Below are positions 1 to 5,326 of a stretch of 6,387 nucleotides of DNA, piece by piece (positions within the stretch are counted from its first letter, which is position 1; every line of letters begins with the position of its first letter). The translations under genes and the position numbers were made by a program. A model generated the notes under the pieces. That model saw only the letters and a program-made list of their open reading frames with translations. It ran no database searches and was not told where the DNA came from. Origin of the DNA: Acidobacteriota bacterium. GTDB lineage: Bacteria > Acidobacteriota > Terriglobia > Terriglobales > Acidobacteriaceae. The stretch spans positions 1 through 6,387 of the forward strand of contig JAJXXG010000622.1 of the NCBI GenBank assembly GCA_021781255.1, given 5' to 3'.

Positions 1-13
1 CTGTGAGAACAGA

Positions 14-74
14 CCCTGGCCGAAGCCGCGTCGAAGTCGCGTCGAAGACTGGCTGAAGACTGGCTGAAGTCTGG
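14..74. repeat. 11-bp imperfect tandem repeat, about 5.5 units
   Basis: Five consecutive 11-base units each end in GAA, and a partial sixth follows. Units 25-35 and 36-46 differ at one base (GCCGCGTCGAA and GTCGCGTCGAA). Units 47-57 and 58-68 are identical (GACTGGCTGAA). The unit at 14-24 is more diverged, and the partial copy at 69-74 (GTCTGG) matches the start of the last unit with one change. The unit length is not a multiple of three, so copy-number change would shift any reading frame through it. It is also close to one helical turn of DNA. Function is unknown. Confidence 0.75.
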
Positions 75-203
75 ATCCTGCGTCCCGCCGTTCGCAGGAT
101 ACCTTCGCTTGTCCGTGTGGAGATCGTAAAGTGGAGCCAGATTTGTCTCCAGATTGGTTTCCGGATTCGTTTCTGGACATGCTCAAACCCTGCACTCGCA
201 TCC

Positions 204-219
204 TGACCCGATCGGGTCA
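204..219. promoter_or_regulatory. Perfect 16-bp palindrome, candidate operator
   Basis: TGACCCGATCGGGTCA reads the same on both strands with no central spacer. This form suits a dimeric regulator's operator better than an RNA hairpin. It ends 41 bases before the first possible start of the transporter gene and 71 before the ATG at 291, a usual place for local control. No T-tract follows, so it is not a terminator. No flanking -35/-10 pair is convincing, and the cognate regulator is not in the window. The operator role is inferred from form and position only. Confidence 0.45.
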
Positions 220-260
220 TCTCAATTTGCCTTGCGTCGCAGGGTTCTCTGTCTGCGTCG

Positions 261-1523
261 ATGCGGGGTTGCTCTGGTATGCTCCGGGCTATGCCTGGCG
301 GATCGACGAGATGGAGTGCGCTGAAGCGCGAGCAGCGGAATGCGTTTCTGGCTTCGATGCTGAGCTGGACGCTGGATGCGCTGGATTTTTTTCTGCTGAT
401 CTTCTGCATTCCGGCGATTGCCGGTGGATTTCATGCGCGCGTCGAGCAGGTGGCCGAAGCGGTCTTTCTCACGCTGGCGCTGCGTCCGGTCGGCGCGCTG
501 CTCTTTGGTGCGGCGGCGGATCGCTGGGGACGCAAGCCGACGCTGGTGGTGAATATTCTGTGCTACTCGGCGGCAGAGCTGGCCTGCGCGTTTGCGCCCT
601 CGCTGCGCGTGTTGCTGGTCCTGCGAGCGGTCTTTGGCGTGGCGATGGGCGGCGTGTGGGGCGTGGGCGCGGCGCTCACCTTTGAGACGCTGCCGAAAGA
701 GGGTCGCGGATTCTTCTCCGGCGTCTTGCAGGAGGGCTATGCGATCGGCTATCTGCTGGCGGCGGGCGCGTTTGGGCTGGGCTTTCGATGGCTGGGCTGG
801 CGGGGATTGTTTGCCCTGGGCGCTGTGCCGGTGTTGCTGGTACCGGTTGTGCTGCGCGGGGTAAGCGAGTCGCCGGTGTGGCTGGAGATGCGGACCAGGA
901 AAGCGGCAAAGCGAGCGTGGCCGGAGCGCGTCAAGGCGCTGCGGGAGCATCTTCCGGTGCTTGTCTTTCTCATTGTGCTGATGACGGCGTTCACCGGGTT
1001 TTCGCACGGAACGCAGGATATCTATCCCACATTTCTGCTGAAGGGCGCGGGATTTACGGCAGGGATGGTGGGACTGATCGGGGTCATCTACAACGTGGGA
1101 TCGCTGGCAGGCGGACTGGTCTTTGGCAGCCTGAGTGAGCGCTGGGGCCGCAGGCGCGCGATCATTGCGGCGGCGTTGCTGGCAATTCCGATTGTGCCGC
1201 TGTTTGCCTATGGGCGGACGGCGACGGCGCTCGGCGTGGGCGCGTTCCTCATGCAGTTCATGGTGCAGGGCGCGTGGGGTGTGGTCCCGGCTTATCTGTC
1301 GGAACTGGCTCCGGGCGCGGTGCGGGCCATCCTGCCCGGAGTGGCCTATCAGCTTGGCAACCTGCTCACCTCACGGAATCTGGTGATCCAGACGCGACTG
1401 GCAGAGCGGCTGGGCAGCTATCGTCCGGTGCTGGCAGGAACGGTGATTGTGGCCGGACTGGCGCTGGCCCTGGTGACCTGGCTCGGACGCGAGACTCGCG
1501 GAGCCGAGATCGGCGCCGAATAA
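261..1523 (+). CDS. MFS transporter, sialate/lactate:H+ symporter (SHS)-like
   Basis: A 12-helix major facilitator permease of the inner membrane, probably a proton symporter for a small monocarboxylate. TM1 carries WTLDALDFF (36-44). Motif A appears after TM2 (GAAADRWGRK, 83-92) and again after TM8 (GSLSERWGRRR, 289-299), reflecting the duplicated 6+6 fold. The central loop begins with ESPVWLE (203-209), typical of the NanT/Jen1-type SHS group. TM7 has SHGTQDIYPT (248-257), which closely fits the Jen1 motif NXX[S/T]HX[S/T]QDXXXT, with Thr245 where the Asn is expected. Length (420 residues) is normal. The start is uncertain: ATGs at 261, 279 and 291 all lack a strong ribosome binding site, and the conserved region begins near residue 18, so 291 is equally plausible. 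The gene appears monocistronic, converging on the flavin reductase. Substrate is inferred; lactate, pyruvate or another carboxylate are candidates. Confidence 0.88.
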   Translation: MRGCSGMLRAMPGGSTRWSALKREQRNAFLASMLSWTLDALDFFLLIFCIPAIAGGFHARVEQVAEAVFLTLALRPVGALLFGAAADRWGRKPTLVVNILCYSAAELACAFAPSLRVLLVLRAVFGVAMGGVWGVGAALTFETLPKEGRGFFSGVLQEGYAIGYLLAAGAFGLGFRWLGWRGLFALGAVPVLLVPVVLRGVSESPVWLEMRTRKAAKRAWPERVKALREHLPVLVFLIVLMTAFTGFSHGTQDIYPTFLLKGAGFTAGMVGLIGVIYNVGSLAGGLVFGSLSERWGRRRAIIAAALLAIPIVPLFAYGRTATALGVGAFLMQFMVQGAWGVVPAYLSELAPGAVRAILPGVAYQLGNLLTSRNLVIQTRLAERLGSYRPVLAGTVIVAGLALALVTWLGRETRGAEIGAE

Positions 1524-1538
1524 GCCGTGCAGGCGATT

Positions 1539-1607
1539 GCATCCAGCACCCACGCGTGGAGCAGATGCGCCGCACGCACTGCCGCCGAAAGCGCTATTTC
1601 GGGCGGG
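1539..1607. terminator. Weak dyads in the convergent gap, possible terminator region
   Basis: The transporter and the flavin reductase end facing each other about 70 bases apart. Two imperfect dyads lie here. GCATC (1539-1543) pairs with GATGC (1564-1568) around CCACG/CGTGG (1550-1559). A hairpin CCGAAA-GCGCTA-TTTCGG (1585-1602), extendable by three pairs across a one-base bulge, overlaps the flavin reductase stop codon. Neither is followed by a T-run on either strand, so intrinsic termination is only a possibility suggested by position. Confidence 0.25.
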
Positions 1608-2271
1608 TAAGATCGAAGCGATCACGCGTGGTGGACCACGTATTGCCAGCCATGCGGCCGACGGCGTCCAGGAGCACGGGATCAATGCGGAAGTTGTCGA
1701 TCAGCTCCGGACGGATGTGGAAGCGGACGATCTGGCCGAGCACAACCACACCGGCAGCCTGGCCCTGTCCGGTGAAGAGGATTTGCAGCAGTTTGCACTC
1801 AAGCTGAGCGGGCGATTCAGCAACGCGGGGAGCGCGGACAACTTCGCTGGGAATGGCGGTGAGGCCAGCCAGCTCAAACTCATCGACAGAGGGCGGAACG
1901 GTGGCCGCGGTCAGGTTCGCGGCGTGGGCAATCGCCTCCGAGACAATGTTGATGACGAATTCGCCGGTCTGCTCGACGTTGCGCAGGGTATCCTTGCGGT
2001 CGTCAGGCTGGTCCGGAGTGGGCGAAGCAGGAGCGGTAGTGAGCGATGGGCAGAAGAGCACAGTGGGCGGATTGGAGCCGACGCCGCTGAAGAAGCTGAA
2101 GGGCGCGACGTTGCGCACACCGGCGGCATCCACGGTGGAGACAAGCGCGACAGGGCGCGGCACGATCAGCCCGGTCATGAGCTTGTAGCACTCCAGAACC
2201 TGAAGTTGCGCCGGATCAACCGAGAGATGCGAGGAGCCGGGCTGGGAAGAGATCGTCGATGCGGTCGTCAT
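1594..2271 (-). CDS. Flavin reductase family protein, FMN-binding (DIM6/NTAB type)
   Basis: A 225-residue protein of the flavin reductase-like FMN-binding split-barrel family (the DIM6/NTAB group). Members bind FMN in the cytoplasm; several reduce flavin with NAD(P)H for a partner monooxygenase, and others have unknown roles. The signature block runs from Tyr29 through GLIVPRPVALVST (34-46) and NVAPFSFFSGV (54-64), the usual flavin-phosphate-binding part of the barrel. KDTLRN (93-98) and GEFVINIV (103-110) follow, and the C-terminus has the family's VGRMAGNTWSTTRDRFDL (204-221). Length is typical and the frame is intact. The ATG at 2271 has only a weak purine-rich stretch upstream. The gene stands alone: phoU is divergent and the transporter convergent, and no monooxygenase is adjacent, so the electron acceptor cannot be assigned. 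Family confidence is high; exact reaction unknown. Confidence 0.9.
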   Translation of the reverse strand: MTTASTISSQPGSSHLSVDPAQLQVLECYKLMTGLIVPRPVALVSTVDAAGVRNVAPFSFFSGVGSNPPTVLFCPSLTTAPASPTPDQPDDRKDTLRNVEQTGEFVINIVSEAIAHAANLTAATVPPSVDEFELAGLTAIPSEVVRAPRVAESPAQLECKLLQILFTGQGQAAGVVVLGQIVRFHIRPELIDNFRIDPVLLDAVGRMAGNTWSTTRDRFDLTRPK

Positions 2272-2334
2272 GACATCAGAATAAATTGTCTGGGGTCACC
2301 GACGCGATGCGTGGCTGGCTCGGTCGGGCCACTC

Positions 2335-2346
2335 CCGTCCGGACGG
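2335..2346. promoter_or_regulatory. Perfect 12-bp palindrome between flavin reductase and phoU
   Basis: CCGTCCGGACGG is a perfect spacerless palindrome in the 207-bp divergent intergenic region (2272-2478). It lies 63 bases from the flavin reductase start and 132 from the phoU start. It could be an operator serving either gene. In GC-rich DNA a 12-bp palindrome can arise by chance, so this is only a candidate. I found no convincing Pho box (repeats resembling CTGTCAT) and no clear -35/-10 pair in this region. Confidence 0.25.
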
Positions 2347-2455
2347 CGTGCAGCTTTCCATGTCGGGACAAATCATGCCGCAATGACTGCTTTGGTGCAG
2401 GGAATCGAACGAAGGATGCGGATATTTGCACAGCGGTAACAGAGATTCAGGCACA

Positions 2456-2471
2456 ATAAGGAGATAAGGAG
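2456..2471 (+). promoter_or_regulatory. Tandemly duplicated Shine-Dalgarno of phoU
   Basis: ATAAGGAG occurs twice back to back (2456-2463 and 2464-2471). The second copy ends seven bases before the GTG at 2479, an ideal distance, and so fixes that start. The first copy is 15 bases away, too far for normal initiation. It may act as a standby ribosome site or be a neutral duplication. Confidence 0.8.
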
Positions 2472-2478
2472 TTCCCCG

Positions 2479-3150
2479 GTGCCGCGCATTCACTTTCAAC
2501 AGCAACTGGCCGAACTGAAGGACAAGATCCTGGCGATGGCCGCACTGGCGCAGCAGGCGGTGCAAAGCGCGGTGGAAGCATATCTGCAGCGCGATGAAGC
2601 CCTTTGCGCCTACGTGAAAGAGAACGAGACGGCGATCAATACCGCACAGCGCGAGCTGGACGAGATGGCCTATGAGCTGCTGGCCAAAGAGCAGCCGATG
2701 GCCATTGATCTGCGGTTTATCCTGGCGGTCATCAAGATGAATGCCGATCTGGAGCGCATTGGCGACCAGTCGATGAGCGTGGCCATTCGAGCGCGAGACA
2801 TGATTGGGATGCCTGAGGTCGAGCTTCCCGTGGATTTTGAAGCGATGGGCGAGTATGCAAGCCGGATGATCCGCACGGCGCTGCAGGCGTTGCTCGATGG
2901 CGATGCGCAGGTGGCTGAGTCTGTGCGCGAGATGGACGATGAGATTGACCGCATGAACCGGCTGGCGCAGGCCGAGCTGCTGGCGTTGATTCAGCAAAAG
3001 CCGGAGCTGACACCGCAGGCGCTCCACGCGCTGCTGATCTCGCGCAATCTGGAGCGAATCGCCGATCACGCGACCAACATTGCGACGGATGTGATCTTCT
3101 GGATCCGCGGCGCCGATGTGCGTCATGCGCTGAGTCTGGCCTCGGATTGA
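2479..3150 (+). CDS. phoU: Phosphate signalling protein PhoU
   Basis: A cytoplasmic regulator that in characterised bacteria links the PstSCAB phosphate transporter to the PhoR/PhoB two-component system, repressing the Pho response when phosphate is plentiful. The 223-residue protein has the normal size and two-repeat architecture. Each repeat is a three-helix bundle carrying the metal-binding E(D)xxxD motif. Repeat 1 has LERIGD (91-96, Glu92 and Asp96) and repeat 2 has LERIADHATNIATDV (191-205, Glu192 and Asp196), so the two motifs are exactly 100 residues apart. The C-terminus contains FWIRG (207-211). Translation starts at GTG 2479 behind a strong, duplicated Shine-Dalgarno. No pst, phoR or phoB gene lies in the window; the divergent neighbour is a flavin reductase and the convergent one is transaldolase. 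A strong dyad follows the stop. Identity is secure; whether it controls Pho genes here is inferred from the family. Confidence 0.94.
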   Translation: MPRIHFQQQLAELKDKILAMAALAQQAVQSAVEAYLQRDEALCAYVKENETAINTAQRELDEMAYELLAKEQPMAIDLRFILAVIKMNADLERIGDQSMSVAIRARDMIGMPEVELPVDFEAMGEYASRMIRTALQALLDGDAQVAESVREMDDEIDRMNRLAQAELLALIQQKPELTPQALHALLISRNLERIADHATNIATDVIFWIRGADVRHALSLASD

Positions 3151-3233
3151 CGGGTTGCGCCAGCATCTTCGCTCCCGGCGTTCATCGCCGAAACACGCTA
3201 CGCTCAACATGTGAAGAATGAAAATGCTGTAGA

Positions 3234-3279
3234 CACAATCAAGCGGCCCGCGTTTTGTCGCGCGGCCCGCTTGACTGTG
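3234..3279. terminator. Bidirectional terminator-like hairpin between phoU and transaldolase
   Basis: A long inverted repeat lies in the convergent gap. CACA (3234-3237) pairs with TGTG (3276-3279), TCAAGCGG (3239-3246) with CCGCTTGA (3267-3274), and CCGCG (3248-3252) with CGCGG (3261-3265). Single mismatches separate the blocks and the loop is about eight bases. The dyad is symmetric and about 25 bases from the end of transaldolase and 85 from the end of phoU, so it could stop transcripts from both. No U-tract follows on the + strand; on the - strand a modestly T-rich stretch (about 3214-3226) follows. Confidence 0.7.
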
Positions 3280-3303
3280 GGGTGAACAGGCTTCGGCTGC
3301 GAG

Positions 3304-4299
3304 CTACTTGGCTGCGACGGATTCCAGCTCGGTGAGCCGCTTGGCCAGCAGCGTTTCCAGCTTTTCCAGCGCCGCGCTGAATCCTTCGATGCCTTCCTTC
3401 AGCTTGTCGGTGGCCATGCGGTCTGCCGCGTGCATGCGATCAAAGGTGGCGCGGTCTACGATGATCTTTTCCATCGCCATGCCGCTTGCCTTGGCCGGAT
3501 CAAGTTTGCGCGGGAGCTCAGCCGTAGTGGACTCCAACTCGGCCAGCAGCTGCGGCGAGATCGTCAACAGGTCGCAACCCGCAAGCTCACAGATCTCTCC
3601 GATGTTGCGGAAACTCGCACCCATCACCTGAGTCTTGTAGCCAAACTTCTTGTAGTAGTTGTAGACGGCTGTGACGGAGTGCACACCGGGATCATCGGCC
3701 CCAGTGTAATCCTTGCCGGTGTCCTTCTTGTACCAGTCGAGGATGCGTCCAACGAACGGCGAAACCAGGGTCACTTTGGCTTCAGCGCAGGCGATGGCCT
3801 GATGCAGCCCGAAGAGCAGCGTAAGGTTGCAGTGAATGCCCTCTTTTTCCAGCACTTCCGCAGCGCGGATGCCTTCCCAGGTGGAGGCAATCTTGATGAG
3901 CACACGGTCGCGGCCAATGCCTGCGTGGTCATATTCGGCAATGATTTCGTGCGCTTGCTGGATCGTAGCTTCCGTGTTGAACGAGAGTCGCGCATCCACT
4001 TCTGTTGAGACACGGCCGGGAACGATGGCCAGGATTTTTTTCCCAAAGGCGATGGCCAGACGTCGGAAGGCCAGGTTGGCGACCTTGGATTCTTCGGCGG
4101 CGTCACCGAGTTCCTTGCGCGCATCCAGTAGCACGCCATCCACAATGGACTGATACTGCGGCAACTGTGCCGCGGCTGTGATGAGAGAAGGATTTGTGGT
4201 TGCATCCTGCGGACGAAACTTCTCCATCGCCGCAATGTCGCCGGTATCGGCCACAACCACCGTCATGGTTCGCAACTGTTCCAGAAGATTCTTTGACAC
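3304..4299 (-). CDS. tal: Transaldolase (TalB type)
   Basis: Cytoplasmic class I aldolase of the non-oxidative pentose phosphate pathway. It moves a dihydroxyacetone unit from sedoheptulose 7-phosphate to glyceraldehyde 3-phosphate, giving erythrose 4-phosphate and fructose 6-phosphate. The 331 residues align along their length with remembered E. coli Tal[10 protein letters not shown] holds Asp18, DATTNPSLI holds Asn36, and [10 protein letters not shown] holds Glu100. [12 protein letters not shown] carries the Schiff-base lysine, Lys136 (E. coli Lys132). CNLTLLF has Asn158, and [12 protein letters not shown] has the phosphate-binding Ser180 and Arg185. [11 protein letters not shown] and [11 protein letters not shown] are also conserved. 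Length matches the TalB class, not the short fructose-6-phosphate aldolases. The start is GTG at 4299, supported by GGAGG five bases upstream. It lies 189 bases downstream of the FAH-family gene on the same strand, with a structured gap between. The reading frame is intact. Confidence 0.96.
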   Translation of the reverse strand: MSKNLLEQLRTMTVVVADTGDIAAMEKFRPQDATTNPSLITAAAQLPQYQSIVDGVLLDARKELGDAAEESKVANLAFRRLAIAFGKKILAIVPGRVSTEVDARLSFNTEATIQQAHEIIAEYDHAGIGRDRVLIKIASTWEGIRAAEVLEKEGIHCNLTLLFGLHQAIACAEAKVTLVSPFVGRILDWYKKDTGKDYTGADDPGVHSVTAVYNYYKKFGYKTQVMGASFRNIGEICELAGCDLLTISPQLLAELESTTAELPRKLDPAKASGMAMEKIIVDRATFDRMHAADRMATDKLKEGIEGFSAALEKLETLLAKRLTELESVAAK

Positions 4300-4488
4300 A
4301 ATTTCCTCCAGGGGTTGATGTTTTGCGTGCAGTTGATGGACTGCAAGAATTGCGCAGACGAAAGTTGCGCCGGAAACAAGACCATCGCCAGTCTACTCTG
4401 AATTGGATGCAGAAAAATGATGTCGGGGGCAAAAGAGTCTGCATCTGGCCCGAAATTGACGGGCGGCATCTCGATTCCGGCTTTGTCT
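4300..4488 (-). other. Structured intergenic region upstream of transaldolase
   Basis: These 189 non-coding bases separate the FAH-family gene from transaldolase on the same strand. They hold three inverted repeats. GCCCG/CGGGC (4448-4452 with 4460-4464, seven-base loop) lies just after the FAH-family stop and could be a weak terminator. GATGCAGA/TCTGCATC (4406-4413 with 4438-4445) encloses a 24-base loop. TGCAGT/ACTGCA (4328-4333 with 4340-4345, six-base loop) falls in the probable transaldolase leader, ending about 28 bases before its start. I could not identify a good -35/-10 pair. A separate transaldolase promoter is likely from the gap length alone. Confidence 0.4.
4305..4309 (-). promoter_or_regulatory. 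Ribosome binding site of transaldolase
   Basis: On the - strand GGAGG (within CTGGAGGAAATT) lies five bases before the GTG at 4299. It decides the GTG start, giving an N-terminus ([19 protein letters not shown]) that matches TalB spacing to the first catalytic Asp. Confidence 0.8.
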
Positions 4489-5286
4489 TCAAAGCTCTTC
4501 AGCGACGAAAGCATTGCGCAGCGTACCGACACCGGCGACGGTAACTTCGACAAGATCGCCTGCGGAGACAGGACCAACGCCAGCCGGTGTGCCGGTCAAC
4601 AGCAGATCTCCCGGTTCTAGAGTGATGGCGGCTGTGATGTAGGCGAGCAACTGCGGCAGGGAAAAGATGAAATCGGCCGTGGAACCGTGCTGGCGCAGTT
4701 CGCCATTGAGGCGCGTTTCCACAAGCAATCCGGCAGCCATGGCCTCGGCGGTGACGCTGGTGTCAACTACGGGGCCAACCGGACAGAAGGTGTCAAAGCC
4801 TTTGGCGCGTGTCCACTGGCCGTCCTTCTTCTGCAGATCGCGCGCGGTGACATCGTTGGCGACGGTCAAGCCGTGAATGCAGGTGGAGATATCCTGATCT
4901 GCGCTGAAGTTTCGCACTCTCCGCCCGATGACGACAGCCAGTTCTCCTTCGTAATCGATGCGTTCAGAGGCCCGAGGCATACGCACCGTGCCGCCGTCTC
5001 CCAGCAGCGACGAGGGCGGTTTGAAGAAAAGCAGCGGCTCGGCGGGAACTTCATTCCCCAGCTCTTTGGCGTGGTCGCGATAGTTTCTGCCAACGCACAG
5101 GATCTTCGACGGGGTGACGGGAGCAAGCAGCCTGGCCTGGCTCAGCAGCAACGGTTCCCCGAGCGGCTCTGCCGAGCCTGTTTCCCATGGCGATGAGAGT
5201 CGAGAGGTGATCCAGAGAGCGCCGGCGCGCTCCTCGACCAGGCCCCACTCGGGTCGTCCATCCACTTCCATTCGACAATACTTCAT
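4489..5286 (-). CDS. Fumarylacetoacetate hydrolase family protein
   Basis: A 265-residue cytoplasmic enzyme of the FAH superfamily. Characterised members are Mg2+/Mn2+-dependent and hydrolyse, decarboxylate or isomerise 2-oxo-carboxylates (acylpyruvases, oxaloacetate decarboxylase, HpcE/HpaG-type hydratase-isomerases). An N-terminal part of about 60 residues precedes the catalytic domain. The core begins KILCVGRNYRDHAKELG (61-77), then FFKPPSSLLGDG (87-98). IDYEGELAVVIG (110-121) supplies the metal ligands Glu113 and Glu115, and NDVTARDLQ (144-152) the third ligand Asp145. RAKGFDTFCPVGP (160-172) and GDLLLTGTPAGVGP (226-239) are also family hallmarks. ATG 5286 is supported by GAGG seven bases upstream. 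It follows the FN3 gene by 40 bases on the same strand, suggesting co-transcription. The substrate cannot be fixed from sequence: no other aromatic-degradation genes are present, so a general oxo-acid hydrolase or decarboxylase role is as likely as a catabolic one. Confidence 0.92.
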   Translation of the reverse strand: MKYCRMEVDGRPEWGLVEERAGALWITSRLSSPWETGSAEPLGEPLLLSQARLLAPVTPSKILCVGRNYRDHAKELGNEVPAEPLLFFKPPSSLLGDGGTVRMPRASERIDYEGELAVVIGRRVRNFSADQDISTCIHGLTVANDVTARDLQKKDGQWTRAKGFDTFCPVGPVVDTSVTAEAMAAGLLVETRLNGELRQHGSTADFIFSLPQLLAYITAAITLEPGDLLLTGTPAGVGPVSAGDLVEVTVAGVGTLRNAFVAEEL

Positions 5287-5293
5287 TCGGATT

Positions 5294-5297
5294 CCTC
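5294..5297 (-). promoter_or_regulatory. Ribosome binding site of the FAH-family gene
   Basis: On the - strand GAGG (in GTGAGGAATCCGA) lies seven bases before the ATG at 5286. It lies in the 40-base gap after the FN3 gene's stop, which is compatible with translation from a shared mRNA. Confidence 0.65.
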
Positions 5298-5326
5298 ACG
5301 CTTGCGGGTTGTGTTGAAGTGATCTT

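Larger units (their letters stand above)
1..260. other. Left-edge intergenic or unresolved region, no confident gene
   Basis: I see no confident gene here. The region holds an 11-bp tandem array (14-74) and a perfect palindrome (204-219). No stop codon occurs on the - strand in any frame from about 182 down to position 1. An ATG at 180 on the - strand is preceded by GCAGGG about seven bases upstream, so the 5' end of a divergent gene leaving the window is possible. However, the third-base composition of that frame is mixed, unlike the strongly GC-ending codons of the neighbouring genes. A second - strand frame starting at ATG 220 is also open to the edge. The 11-bp array is not a multiple of three, which argues against coding. 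I leave it uncalled. Confidence 0.5.

Noticed and set aside
222..1007. A 261-codon open frame on the - strand inside the transporter gene
   Set aside because: Arg, Gln and His-rich antisense product of a GC-rich membrane protein gene; the + strand protein has clear MFS motifs.
2391..2410. tRNA 3'-end-like sequence on the - strand (GTTCGATTCCCTGCACCA)
   Set aside because: Only 10 bases separate the T-loop-like part from the end of CCA instead of 16, the T-stem does not pair, and no other tRNA arms lie upstream. It is a chance resemblance and not an attachment site.
1537..2439. A 300-codon open frame on the + strand over the flavin reductase
   Set aside because: It is antisense to an intact, well-conserved flavin reductase, with shadow-like composition (Gly, Arg, Asp) and no domain.
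2421..2458. Possible -10/-35 elements (GATATT, TTGCAC) upstream of phoU
   Set aside because: No pair has a suitable 16-18 base spacing, so a promoter call is not supported.
2296..3210. A 304-codon open frame on the - strand covering phoU entirely
   Set aside because: It is the antisense shadow of phoU: rich in His, Arg and Gln, no recognisable motif, no good ribosome site, while the + strand encodes a textbook PhoU.
4103..4577. Overlapping - strand open frames spanning the start of transaldolase and the gap before it
   Set aside because: They are in other frames than transaldolase, lack a ribosome site and any family motif, and overlap both genes.
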